Shown: positions 32,365 through 40,695 of the stretch, piece after piece
Position numbering within the stretch: the first letter of the stretch is position 1
How the letters are laid out: each line of letters starts with the position of its first letter
Assembly: GCA_020638065.1 (NCBI GenBank)
Contig: JACKJG010000011.1
Span: 62,001 to 126,000 of the forward strand
DNA length: 64,000 bases
Source: Hyphomicrobiaceae bacterium
Lineage (GTDB): Bacteria > Pseudomonadota > Alphaproteobacteria > Rhizobiales > Devosiaceae
Direction: 5' to 3'
Notes under the pieces: model-generated
The model's database searches: none
The model's input: only the letters and a program-made list of their open reading frames with translations
Told to the model about the DNA's origin: nothing
Program-made: the position numbers and the translations under genes

Positions 32365-33771
32365 TCACGCCCATTCTTCCGGCATCGGTGCCGAAGCAGG
32401 CTTGCCGCGCACCGCGATCCGGCTCACCAGATCCATCAGACTGGAATAGGCGTGCTGTTCGATGTCCGTCGTTTTTTCCTGCTTGCCTGCCTGGCCCGTG
32501 AATGCCTCCGCAAACCCGAGTTTGGCCGCTTCCCTGAGTCTCAGCCCGGAATGAACCACTGGCCGCACGCCTCCGGACAGGCTGATTTCACCGAAATAAA
32601 CGGCATCCGGCGGCAGGGGCGAATCGGTGAGTGACGAAATCAGCGCCGCGGCCACGGCAAGATCAGCAGCTGGTTCGGAAATCTTCAACCCGCCCGCCAC
32701 ATTGAGATAGATGTCGTTGGCCCCGATCCGAACCCCGCACCGTGTTTCGAGAACCGCGACCACCATCGACAGCCGGCTCGAATCCCACCCCACGACCGCG
32801 CGGCGCGGCGTGCCGAGCGGTGAAGGGGACACAAGAGCCTGAATTTCAACCAGAACCGGCCGTGTGCCCTCCATGCCGGCAAAAACCGCCGAGCCCGATG
32901 CGCCCTTGTCCCGCTGGTCGAGAAACAGGGCACTCGGGTTGGCCACTTCGCAAAGACCATCCTGCTGCATCTCGAAAACGCCGATTTCATCGGTGGCGCC
33001 GTAGCGGTTCTTCACCCCGCGAAGGATGCGGAACGTGTGGCTGGCGTCGCCCTCGAAGTAAAGAACCGCATCGACCATGTGTTCGACAACGCGTGGACCG
33101 GCAATCTGCCCGTCCTTGGTGACATGGCCCACCAGCACAATTGCGGCGCCTGATTTCTTGGCAAACCGCGTCATGGCTTGCGCGCTGGTGCGCACCTGGG
33201 TCACCGTTCCCGGCGCACTGTCGACCCGGTCGGTCCAAAGCGTCTGGATGGAATCGATGATCACCAGGTCAGCGCCGCCCGCATCCTCGAGCGTCGCCAG
33301 AATGGTCTCGACATTGGTCTCGCTCGCCAGCTTGACGTCGCAATCCGCTACCCCAAGCCGTTCTGCGCGTATCCGGACCTGCGCGATGGCTTCTTCGCCG
33401 GAGATGTAAATCACCTTGCCACCATGGCGGGCCATTTCCGCTGCTGCCTGCAACAGAAGCGTCGATTTCCCGATCCCCGGGTCGCCGCCCACCAGAATGG
33501 CGGACCCGCGAACGAAACCGCCGCCGGTCACGCGATCCAGTTCGCCAATGCCGGAAGCCAGCCGTTGCGCATTCGGGGTTTCGCCGGAAAGCGGCACCAA
33601 TTGTGCCGGCTTTCCAGCAGCACGGGCCGCCTTGGGTCCGGCACCCACGCCGCTATCGGTCAATTCCTCGACGATCGTGTTCCATTCGCCGCAGGAATCG
33701 CACCGGCCCTGCCAGCGCGCCGTCACCGAACCGCAATTCTGACAAATGAAGCTGGAGCGGGACCGTGCCAT
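32365..33771 (-). CDS. radA: DNA repair protein RadA, 468 aa
   Basis: Processes recombination intermediates as a hexameric ATPase. The N-terminal zinc finger is CQNCGS with CDSCGEW; Walker A is GGDPGIGKST (about 96-105); the RadA motif is KNRYGATDEIG, a Tyr variant of the common KNRFG; the C-terminal Lon-protease-like domain (from LGTPRRAVVGWDSSRL) is present and, as usual in RadA, without protease activity. Length is standard. It stands between alr and cvpA in the conserved order. Confidence 0.95.
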   Translation of the reverse strand: MARSRSSFICQNCGSVTARWQGRCDSCGEWNTIVEELTDSGVGAGPKAARAAGKPAQLVPLSGETPNAQRLASGIGELDRVTGGGFVRGSAILVGGDPGIGKSTLLLQAAAEMARHGGKVIYISGEEAIAQVRIRAERLGVADCDVKLASETNVETILATLEDAGGADLVIIDSIQTLWTDRVDSAPGTVTQVRTSAQAMTRFAKKSGAAIVLVGHVTKDGQIAGPRVVEHMVDAVLYFEGDASHTFRILRGVKNRYGATDEIGVFEMQQDGLCEVANPSALFLDQRDKGASGSAVFAGMEGTRPVLVEIQALVSPSPLGTPRRAVVGWDSSRLSMVVAVLETRCGVRIGANDIYLNVAGGLKISEPAADLAVAAALISSLTDSPLPPDAVYFGEISLSGGVRPVVHSGLRLREAAKLGFAEAFTGQAGKQEKTTDIEQHAYSSLMDLVSRIAVRGKPASAPMPEEWA

Positions 33772-33867
33772 TCAGGACCTTTCAGGAATCGCGCATCGTC
33801 GCACGACAGACTGGCACAAGACTCGCACGAAAACAAGAACAAAGAGTGAACAAAGGAACTGGTGGAC

Positions 33868-35004
33868 CTAAACCTGAAATTCCGCCCCGTTTTCATCGAC
33901 ATAGACGCGTGAATAGCGGCCATTGAGCGATGTCAGGAGTTCGTACGATATTGTCGAGCCGGACTCGGCCGCGTCATCGATCGAGCTGTTGGGGCCAAAC
34001 ACCTCGACGAATTGCCCGGGCAAGGGCACGTTCTGGCCGAGGTCAGTGACGTCGATCACGGTCAGGTCCATCGATATCCGCCCGAGCACCGGCAATTGCC
34101 GCCCTCCGAACCACATATGCGCGCCCGGCTTGCCGTTGGACGAGGAGAGGGTGCGGATATAGCCGTCTGCATAGCCGCAGGCGACCACCGCCAGGCGGCT
34201 GTCGCGGTTGAGTGTGTAGGTTGCGCCGTAGCCGACGGTCTCACCCGTCCGGGCCTCGTGTACCTGCATCACCGGCATCTCGACCGTTACGGCCGGCGCC
34301 ATGGGGTTGGGCCGGCCCTGCACAGCACGCCCGCCAAAAAGAGCAATGCCCGGCCGAACGATCTGAAAATGATTGTCACGGCCCGATAGCGTGGCCGCTG
34401 AATTGGCAAGGGAAGCGGGAATGTCTGGAAACTGCGCCAGAAGCGATTGGAACAGCGCCCGCTGGGTGCGGTTCTTTTCATGATTGGGCTGATCGGCGCA
34501 GGCCATATGGCTCATTACCATTTGGGGCAGATAACCCGACTGTTCCATCATCGAGCGCACGATCGAAACTTCCTGCAGGCGGAAGCCCAGCCGGTTCATG
34601 CCGGTATCAAACTGAAAAGCTGCCGGCAGCGCCTCTTCGGCCTCGATGCAAAGCTTCAGCCAGTGATCGAGTTCACCGAGACTGTTGAGCACCGGCATCA
34701 GGCGGTTTTCGGCGTAAAACGTTGCCGCGCCAGGCGCCAACCCGTTGAGAATGAAGATATGCGCGTCCGGCAGCGTCTCCCGCAGCGCAATGCCTTCGTC
34801 GGCATTGGCCACGAAATAGAAACGTGCTCCTGCCTGCCACAGCGCAGCGCTTACGGGGACCAGACCGGTTCCATAGGCATCGGCCTTGACCACAGCCCCG
34901 GTCAGCGCGGTTTTGGATACCGTGTCCAGGCCCTTCCAGTTGCGCTGGATCGCACCCAGATCGATCCGCAACCGCCCCCCGAACTGTCCCACATGCGCGG
35001 TCAC
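33868..35004 (-). CDS. alr: Alanine racemase, 378 aa
   Basis: PLP enzyme converting L-alanine to D-alanine for peptidoglycan. The PLP lysine is in AVVKADAYGTGL (about residue 40), the second catalytic Tyr in TVGYGATYTL, and GRISMDLTVIDVT is the conserved C-terminal strand. The start is a GTG two bases after the dnaB stop; no ATG fits the N-terminus (TAHVGQFGGRLRIDLGAIQRNW). Biosynthetic (Alr) versus catabolic (DadX) cannot be told apart, but context with dnaB and radA is that of the single essential copy. Confidence 0.95.
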   Translation of the reverse strand: MTAHVGQFGGRLRIDLGAIQRNWKGLDTVSKTALTGAVVKADAYGTGLVPVSAALWQAGARFYFVANADEGIALRETLPDAHIFILNGLAPGAATFYAENRLMPVLNSLGELDHWLKLCIEAEEALPAAFQFDTGMNRLGFRLQEVSIVRSMMEQSGYLPQMVMSHMACADQPNHEKNRTQRALFQSLLAQFPDIPASLANSAATLSGRDNHFQIVRPGIALFGGRAVQGRPNPMAPAVTVEMPVMQVHEARTGETVGYGATYTLNRDSRLAVVACGYADGYIRTLSSSNGKPGAHMWFGGRQLPVLGRISMDLTVIDVTDLGQNVPLPGQFVEVFGPNSSIDDAAESGSTISYELLTSLNGRYSRVYVDENGAEFQV

Positions 35005-35006
35005 GA

Positions 35007-36494
35007 TCAGTCACCAAACCCGGTTGGCGCAAAGTCGCGCGCCAGATTGGTGAAGCGCGTCAGCCGGTCTTCGAACGCAAGGTTCACGGTGCCGGTCGGG
35101 CCATGGCGCTGCTTGCCGATAATCACTTCGGCAAGCCCATGGATCTGTTCCATTTCCGCCTGCCAGGTCAGGTGTTCCGGCGTGCCCTGCTTGGGTTCCT
35201 TGTTCTTGAGGTAATATTCCTCGCGATAGATGAAGAGCACCACGTCCGCGTCCTGCTCAATCGAGCCGGATTCGCGCAGGTCCGCGAGCTGCGGGTGTTT
35301 GTCCTCGCGCGACTCGACCTGCCGCGACAGCTGGCTGAGCGCGACGATCGGCACTTCGAGTTCCTTGGCTAAAGCCTTGAGAGACGTCGTGATTTCGGTC
35401 AGCTCTTGAACCCGGCTGTCATTGGCGCGGCGCGACGAGCCGGACAGCAATTGCAGATAGTCGATGAAGAGAACATCCAGCCCCTGCTGGCGTTTCAACC
35501 GCCGTGCCCGCGCTGCCAGCTGCGACACCGAAAGACCACCCGTATCGTCGATGAACAACGGCACCTGCTGCATGCGCCGGCTGGTTTCGACCAGATCGCC
35601 AAACTGGCTTTCGTGGATATTTCCGCGCCTGATGTCGGACGACGAAACCCCGGATTGCTCGGACAAAATACGTGTCGCCAGCTGCTCCGCAGACATTTCC
35701 AGCGAGAAGAAGCCGACCTTTCCCCCCTTGGCCGCCTTGATCCGCCCATCCGCCAGCGTTTCGGGCACGTAGGATTTCGCGACATTGTAGGCAATGTTGG
35801 TGGCCAGAGAGGTTTTGCCCATGGCCGGCCGCGCCGCGAGGATGATGAGGTCGGAGCGCTGCAATCCGCCCATCTGCCGGTCGAGATCGGTCAGGCCGGT
35901 GGCGAGCCCGGAAAGCCCGCCGTCACGCCGATAGGCTTCCCCCGCCAGTTCGATCGCCGCCGTCAGTGCCGTGTTGAACCCCTGAAAACCGCCATCATAT
36001 CGGCCTTTTTCGGCCAGATCGAACAGCTGCTTTTCAGCGCTCTCGATGATGTTTGCGGGGGAGGTTGCGACATCGGCCTTGTAGGACTTATCGACCATTT
36101 CCTCGCCGATCTGGATCAGCGCCCGCTGCATGGCGAGGTCATAGACCGACCGCCCATAATCATAGGCATTGATGACCGTCGTCGCCTGCGCTGCCAGCCG
36201 CGCAAGATATTGCGACACGCTGAGGTTTTCGATCAGGTCATCGTCGAGAAACTGTTTGGCGGTGACCGGGGTCGCGGTCTTGCCCGCGCGAATCAGCTGC
36301 GACAGCACGTCATAGATATCGCGGTGCACCGGCTCGTAAAAATGCGCGGAATCGAGAAAGTCCGACACCCGGTAAAAGGCTTCGTTGTTGACCAGAATTG
36401 CGCCCAGAAGTGCTTGTTCCGCTTCGATATTGTGCGGTGCAAGGCGATAATTGTCGTCATTGTGTATGGGTTGAAGCTGCCGCGCCGCTTCCAT
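35007..36494 (-). CDS. dnaB: Replicative DNA helicase DnaB, 495 aa
   Basis: Hexameric helicase at the replication fork. The N-terminal domain begins APHNIEAEQALLGAILV; Walker A is ARPAMGKTS (about 227); the DnaB-C domain shows GLDVLFIDYLQLL and SGSIEQDADVVLFI. The end is FEDRLTRFTNLA, the usual DnaB finish. The ATG at 36494 is chosen for its GGGAAAG; a TTG two codons earlier is in frame. No intein is present. Alr follows 2 nt later. Confidence 0.97.
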   Translation of the reverse strand: MEAARQLQPIHNDDNYRLAPHNIEAEQALLGAILVNNEAFYRVSDFLDSAHFYEPVHRDIYDVLSQLIRAGKTATPVTAKQFLDDDLIENLSVSQYLARLAAQATTVINAYDYGRSVYDLAMQRALIQIGEEMVDKSYKADVATSPANIIESAEKQLFDLAEKGRYDGGFQGFNTALTAAIELAGEAYRRDGGLSGLATGLTDLDRQMGGLQRSDLIILAARPAMGKTSLATNIAYNVAKSYVPETLADGRIKAAKGGKVGFFSLEMSAEQLATRILSEQSGVSSSDIRRGNIHESQFGDLVETSRRMQQVPLFIDDTGGLSVSQLAARARRLKRQQGLDVLFIDYLQLLSGSSRRANDSRVQELTEITTSLKALAKELEVPIVALSQLSRQVESREDKHPQLADLRESGSIEQDADVVLFIYREEYYLKNKEPKQGTPEHLTWQAEMEQIHGLAEVIIGKQRHGPTGTVNLAFEDRLTRFTNLARDFAPTGFGD

Positions 36495-36731
36495 GGTCAA
36501 AACTTTCCCGCTGCGCCAGAAGTGTTGCTACCCACGCAAGGAAGTCAACACATCTGCCGCTGAATCTCATTGGCATATGATGAGAACAAGACGCAGCCGC
36601 CCGCCGCGTGATGTGCCCCCGGCCTCCTCATGCCAAAATGGGAGCCGTTTGTCGCCCACTATGGTGAATCAAATCTTAATTCCACATTTGCGCTGTGGAG
36701 ATTGGGGATAAGTGAGGCACGTTGCGCAGAA

Positions 36732-37205
36732 TTAATAGGGAGTCCCGTCCTTGCGCGTGAAGACCCAGCCTTTTTCGGGGTCGGCGAGGGCGACAAGGTC
36801 GTCTTGTGGATAGGTCGCGGAATCGTCCCGTTGCCGGTCGCCAATCTCCAGGTAGGTCACGTCCGTTTCACTATTGTTGGCCAGGTGGTGTGCGACGCCT
36901 TTGGCCGGAAACCCGGCGCACATGCCGGGCCCGAGCCGCACGCTGCCCTGGTCGGTCAGAAGGTCGGGACTGCCGTCGAGAATGTAGATAAATTCGTCCT
37001 GTATCTCGTGCCGGTGCATCAGCGCAGATTGTCCGCCGGGCTTGAGGACGGTCAGATTCACCCCGAAGCTCTTGAGGCCGAACTGATCGCCCAGTTGCCG
37101 TTTCTCACGGCCCTCAACGCGGCGCGCGAATTCTGGTGGATAGTTCGATTTCCTGGTGCGCGGAGCCACGTCGAGCGCTTTGAGGGCAAGGGGAAAATCG
37201 GCCAT
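36732..37205 (-). CDS. Cupin-domain protein, 157 aa
   Basis: A single beta-barrel cupin with the metal-binding motif HRHEIQDEFIYILDG (about residues 62-76) and the second half GAHH-type KGVAHHLAN. The start at 37205 has GGAG six bases before it; an ATG at 37226 is in frame but without one. The final segment WVFTRKDGTPY is typical of small cupins near quercetinase- and germin-type proteins. Substrate unknown. It is inserted between rplI and dnaB, which are directly adjacent in many relatives. Confidence 0.85.
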   Translation of the reverse strand: MADFPLALKALDVAPRTRKSNYPPEFARRVEGREKRQLGDQFGLKSFGVNLTVLKPGGQSALMHRHEIQDEFIYILDGSPDLLTDQGSVRLGPGMCAGFPAKGVAHHLANNSETDVTYLEIGDRQRDDSATYPQDDLVALADPEKGWVFTRKDGTPY

Positions 37206-37253
37206 GTTCGTCTCCGGTTGCGGCACATGAGACTAGCTCTGTGCAGCACAAAC

Positions 37254-37283
37254 AAAAAGGCCGAACCAAATGGCCCGGCCTTT
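37254..37283 (-). terminator. Rho-independent terminator of the rpsF-rpsR-rplI operon
   Basis: On the minus strand an 8-bp stem (AAAGGCCG and CGGCCTTT, with an inner CC/GG pairing) is followed by a T-run of five (partly in the stem). It begins 24 bases after the rplI stop and so ends the ribosomal-protein transcript before the cupin gene. Confidence 0.85.
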
Positions 37284-37307
37284 GAAATCGCTTTGGGATG
37301 CTTGAAC

Positions 37308-37922
37308 CTAGAGGTTCTCGTCGTCAGCCTCATCCGAAGCCGCTTCCTGCTCTTCAGATTCTGCAGCCTCGCCTTCGGCCTCACCTTCGGCGGTTTCGGC
37401 TTCCTCGGCGTGATCTTCTTCATCATCGAAGCTGAGAACGGTCATGTCCTCGCCCTGGGCCTGGCGCGCGGCTTCGTCTTCGGACCGGGCGACGTTGACC
37501 TCGACCCTGACCTCGACTTCGGCGTGAAGGCTGAGTGCAACCGAATGTACGCCAACCGTCTTGATCGGCATGGCCAGGTCGACCTGGGCGCGGCTGACGT
37601 CAAAACCCTTCTCGGCCAGCGCTTCGGAAATGTCACGCGACGAGACCGAGCCGTAAAGCTGACCGGTTTCGCCGGCCTGCCGGATCATGACCACGCTGGT
37701 GCCGTTGAGGCCCGATGCAATGCCTGCAGCCGCTTCACGGCGCTCTTCGTTGCGCTTCTCGATGACGGCGCGTTCGGCTTCGAACTTGGCCCGGTTCGAA
37801 TCGGTGGCCCGAAGCGCCTTGCCCTGCGGCAGAAGGAAATTGCGCGCATAGCCGTCGCGTACATTGACTTCATCGCCGATCGTTCCAAGACGTCCGACGC
37901 GTTCCAAAAGAATGACGTGCAT
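37308..37922 (-). CDS. rplI: 50S ribosomal protein L9, 204 aa
   Basis: The N-terminal domain MHVILLERVGRLGTIGDEV and the linker helix are well conserved; the C-terminal domain starts around residue 75. The start at 37922 has AAGGAG upstream. The last roughly 45 residues are an acidic, disordered tail (repeated Glu/Ala/Asp, from DEEDHAEEAETAEG to DEADDENL), so the protein is longer than E. coli L9 (149). Such tails are common in Hyphomicrobiales L9. It is the last gene of the operon; a DUF2232 gene that separates rpsR and rplI in many relatives is absent. Confidence 0.96.
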   Translation of the reverse strand: MHVILLERVGRLGTIGDEVNVRDGYARNFLLPQGKALRATDSNRAKFEAERAVIEKRNEERREAAAGIASGLNGTSVVMIRQAGETGQLYGSVSSRDISEALAEKGFDVSRAQVDLAMPIKTVGVHSVALSLHAEVEVRVEVNVARSEDEAARQAQGEDMTVLSFDDEEDHAEEAETAEGEAEGEAAESEEQEAASDEADDENL

Positions 37923-38011
37923 TTGATTTCTCCTTGATGCTGTCCCGACCCGTGCGCCCGTCATGCGCACGCGGTTAGGGACCCGAAGACCGGGTCCCAG
38001 CGTGGGGAAGT

Positions 38012-38266
38012 TTATTGTACCGCGAACGGCAGCAGGCCGATGAAGCGGGCGCGCTTGATGGCGCGGGCCAGCTCACGCTGCTTCTTGGCGGAAACAGCGG
38101 TAATCCGGCTCGGCACGATCTTGCCGCGTTCCGAGATGTAGCGCTGCAACAGACGCGTATCCTTGTAGTCGATGCGCGGCGCATTGGCGCCCGAGAACGG
38201 GCAGGTCTTGCGGCGGCGCTGGAAAGGGCGGCGGGTGCGTTTAGCAGTCAGGTCACGTACAGCCAT
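38012..38266 (-). CDS. rpsR: 30S ribosomal protein S18, 84 aa
   Basis: Complete S18: RRPFQRRRKTCPFSG at the N-terminus and RDIRLL-type core (IDYKDTRLLQRYISERGKI), ending RARFIGLLPFAVQ. It binds S6 as a heterodimer on the 30S platform. Lies 12 nt after rpsF with AGGAGG in the gap, and 89 nt before rplI. Confidence 0.98.
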   Translation of the reverse strand: MAVRDLTAKRTRRPFQRRRKTCPFSGANAPRIDYKDTRLLQRYISERGKIVPSRITAVSAKKQRELARAIKRARFIGLLPFAVQ

Positions 38267-38278
38267 TGTTCAATCCTC

Positions 38279-38671
38279 CTAGCGCGGGCGCCGATCGCCG
38301 CGATCACCACGATCACCGCGGTCGCCACGATCACCGCGGTCGTCGCGGTCGCGTTTCTGCATCATAACCGACGGACCCTCTTCGAGTTCGTCGACACGAA
38401 TGGTCATGAAACGAAGAATATCTTCGTTAATGCCCATCTGCCGCTCCATTTCGGCAACCGCATCGTGCGGCGCGTCGATGTTGAGAAGCGAGTAATGTGC
38501 CTTGCGGTTCTTGCGAATGCGGTACGAAAGGCTCTTGACGCCCCAGTACTCGTTCTTTGTCACCTTGCCGCCGTTTGATTCAAGCAACTGGGTGAGGGCC
38601 GAGGTCAATTCCTCGACCTGCTGCGCGGAGATATCCTGCCGCGCAAGATAGATGTGTTCATAAAGAGCCAT
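38279..38671 (-). CDS. rpsF: 30S ribosomal protein S6 with GDR-repeat tail, 130 aa
   Basis: The ferredoxin-like S6 core (MALYEHIYLARQDIS to about residue 100, with YWGVKSLSYRIRKNRKAHY) is intact. The tail consists of tandem Gly-Asp-Arg units (about residues 112-127), encoded by a 9-nt DNA repeat (CGATCACCG/CGGTCGCCA on the plus strand, 38,290-38,345). E. coli S6 also has a disordered, modified C-terminus, but not of this composition. First gene of the operon. Confidence 0.97.
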   Translation of the reverse strand: MALYEHIYLARQDISAQQVEELTSALTQLLESNGGKVTKNEYWGVKSLSYRIRKNRKAHYSLLNIDAPHDAVAEMERQMGINEDILRFMTIRVDELEEGPSVMMQKRDRDDRGDRGDRGDRGDRGDRRPR

Positions 38672-39110
38672 AAACGCCTTTATCCTTTTCTCTGGTGTTC
38701 AAACCGCCGTCGGCGCAAAGCCTCTTTGAAACATCCAAAAGGCGTTCAAAGAATACTCCGAAAGAGCGGGAACACGGGAGGATAGCGAACTTCAATCCGC
38801 AAATTGCCAAACGACAACCCTCCGTTCAGCCCCCGGCCGAACGAGCGATGCGGCTTCCTAGTCGCATTGCGCACGCGAATCAAGCTGCAATTTGCGACAA
38901 ATCGCACCCACCAGGCCGGGTCTCGCCGACGCATTTTCACCGCATTTGCCGCTCATTTGCCGCGCCGAACCATTTAATCCGGATTCGGCAGTCCGATTTG
39001 CGCCAGGCGCGCACTGGAATTTGCCAATCAGCAACATGACGCAACCCCGTCTTCCGGCAGAACCCGTTCTGCCGCAGGCCTTCGGCTTTGCGAGTATCTT
39101 GGAGACCCAG
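38672..39110. other. Divergent intergenic region between rpsF and a DUF2147 gene
   Basis: This 439-nt stretch holds no credible gene. It should contain the rpsF promoter (minus strand) and that of the DUF2147 gene. In the rpsF leader, 33 bases before the start, there is a small hairpin (CGCCG/CGGCG at 38,704-38,715). I see no clear promoter boxes, palindromes or RNA genes elsewhere in it. Confidence 0.5.
38704..38715 (-). promoter_or_regulatory. Possible S6:S18 autoregulatory hairpin in the rpsF leader
   Basis: On the rpsF strand the leader reads GCGCCGACGGCGG, a 5-bp CG-rich hairpin exposing a CCG, followed by TTTGAACACC. In many bacteria the S6:S18 complex binds a leader element with a CCG trinucleotide to repress its own operon. 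The match is suggestive only; the bulge geometry of the known motif was not established. Confidence 0.3.
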
Positions 39111-39503
39111 ATGATCCCTCGAACAATCCGCACTTTCGTTGAGGTGGCGCTCACCCTTCTTTTGGCCATTCCCGCTTTTGCCGGAGATTCGGGTCCCGCC
39201 GGCAATTGGCAATCCGTTGGCGGCGAGGCCCGCTACAAGGTCAGCCTCTGCGGCGACGGCACCCAATTGTGCGCCCGGCTGACGTGGCTCAGCCCGGACA
39301 TGCGGACCGACGAAAACCTCGCCTATCTCAACAAGCTGGTCATCAACCGGGCGCAATTGTCAGGCGAGAACGTCTGGCAGGGCACGGTGATCTACGAAGG
39401 CGAGCAGATTGACGGCTCGGTCAAGTTGATTTCGGGTGATCGGCTCAAGGTCAGCGGTTGCCGTTTGGTGCTCTGCCAATCGCTCGAGTTTCGCCGCATC
39501 TAG
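39111..39503 (+). CDS. DUF2147-family exported protein, 130 aa
   Basis: An N-terminal signal peptide (EVALTLLLAIPAFAGDSG) precedes a small beta-barrel-like domain. The family signature runs from YKVSLCGDGTQLCARLTWL through NLAYLNKLVINRAQ and WQGTVIYEGE to KVSGCRLVLCQSLEFRRI. Four Cys may form two disulfides in the periplasm. The start at 39111 has GGAGA upstream. Function of DUF2147 in Hyphomicrobiales is not known. Its stop codon is part of a repeat element. Confidence 0.9.
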   Translation: MIPRTIRTFVEVALTLLLAIPAFAGDSGPAGNWQSVGGEARYKVSLCGDGTQLCARLTWLSPDMRTDENLAYLNKLVINRAQLSGENVWQGTVIYEGEQIDGSVKLISGDRLKVSGCRLVLCQSLEFRRI

Positions 39504-39605
39504 AGCGTTTTCAGAAAGAATGTGAAACGGTGTTCCGGTTCGGAAACGCGGCAGAACCAAAAAATGAGCTGAGGCTTTGATTCCTTCAATTCCTGAGCAG
39601 CTCCG
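39500..39605. repeat. Dispersed intergenic repeat, copy 2
   Basis: Starts with CTAGAGCG, which overlaps the DUF2147 stop codon. GCGTTTTC (39505-39512) and GGAAACGC (39542-39549) form an inverted pair, and a second part runs to GAGCAGCTC. The stretch 39523-39558 aligns by eye with 29332-29366. This is the form of a short palindromic element common in genomes of this order; no transposase is linked. Confidence 0.6.
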
Positions 39606-39706
39606 GACGTGCAGGTGAACCCGCGCTCTTCTTGACTTGCGTTCCACACCCGTTCAAAGCACGGTAAACGCGCTCGGATGGGCGCCAAAAGAGGGTGGGC
39701 GGACCA

Positions 39707-40657
39707 ATGACGACTCGCGCATTTTGCTTTCCCGGGCAGGGGAGCCAGGCCGTTGGCATGGGCAAGGATCTGGCTGACAACTTTGCCGAAGCCCGTGCGG
39801 TTTTCGACGAAGTCGACGAAGCGCTGGGTGAAAAACTCTCCAGCCTGATGTTTGACGGGCCCGATGAGACGCTCCGTCTGACCGAAAACGCGCAACCCGC
39901 GCTGATGGCCGTGTCCATGGCGGTTGTCAGAGTGCTCGAAGCAAAGGGCATAAGCGTCGAAAACGACTCAGCCTTTGTCGCCGGTCATTCGCTGGGAGAA
40001 TATTCCGCTCTTTGTGCGGCTGGCACCTTTTCGGTTGCCGACGCCGCCCGGTTGTTACGCACGCGCGGGCGCGCCATGCAAAGCGCGGTGCCGGTTGGCA
40101 AGGGCGCCATGGCGGCGCTTCTCGGTCTGGAAATGGACCAGGTCAAGAAACTCGCCGAACAGGCCGGTCAGGGACAGGTTTGCGATGTCGCCAACGACAA
40201 TTCACCCGGTCAGGTTGTGGTTTCCGGCGACATTTCCGCGGTCGAACGCGCCGTGGAAATCGCCAAGGCCATGGGTGCCAAACGTGCCTTGATGCTGCCG
40301 GTCAGTGCCCCGTTCCATTGTGAACTCATGCAGCCAGCCGCCGAAATCATGGAGGATGCGCTTGCCAGCGTCGACATGAAGGCGCCGGTCGTGCCGGTCG
40401 TGGCCAATGTGCTCGCCAGGCCCATTTCCGATCCGAATGAAATCCGTCAGCGGCTGGTCGAGCAGGTGACCGGCATGGTGCGCTGGACCGAATCTGTTCA
40501 ATGGCTGGCAAAATCCGGCGGTGTCACCGAATGCGTGGAGCTTGGCGCCGGCAAGGTTCTGGCCGGTCTTGTCAAACGAATAGACAGCGGCCTTGACGCG
40601 CGATCCGTCGGCACCAGCGAGACACTCGACGCCTTTGTTGCCTATCTCAAGGGCTGA
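39707..40657 (+). CDS. fabD: Malonyl-CoA:ACP transacylase, 316 aa
   Basis: Loads malonyl groups on ACP. PGQGSQAVGMG near the N-terminus, the catalytic Ser in GHSLGEYSALCAAG (about residue 92) and the His in VSAPFHCELMQPA (about 203) complete the active site; GVTECVELGAGKVLAGLVKR is the typical C-terminal stretch. The start at 39707 is preceded by GGGCGGA. First gene of the fatty-acid cluster. Confidence 0.97.
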   Translation: MTTRAFCFPGQGSQAVGMGKDLADNFAEARAVFDEVDEALGEKLSSLMFDGPDETLRLTENAQPALMAVSMAVVRVLEAKGISVENDSAFVAGHSLGEYSALCAAGTFSVADAARLLRTRGRAMQSAVPVGKGAMAALLGLEMDQVKKLAEQAGQGQVCDVANDNSPGQVVVSGDISAVERAVEIAKAMGAKRALMLPVSAPFHCELMQPAAEIMEDALASVDMKAPVVPVVANVLARPISDPNEIRQRLVEQVTGMVRWTESVQWLAKSGGVTECVELGAGKVLAGLVKRIDSGLDARSVGTSETLDAFVAYLKG

Positions 40658-40695
40658 ATTCGAATCCAATATCAGGAAGAAGCGGGGAGATTTTC

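Noticed and set aside
35406..36563. Plus-strand open frame of 385 codons
   Set aside because: Antisense to dnaB; no ribosome site or domain.
38695..39039. Plus-strand open frame of 114 codons between rpsF and the DUF2147 gene
   Set aside because: No ribosome site, a composition unlike a coding sequence and no recognisable features; it covers the expected divergent promoter region.
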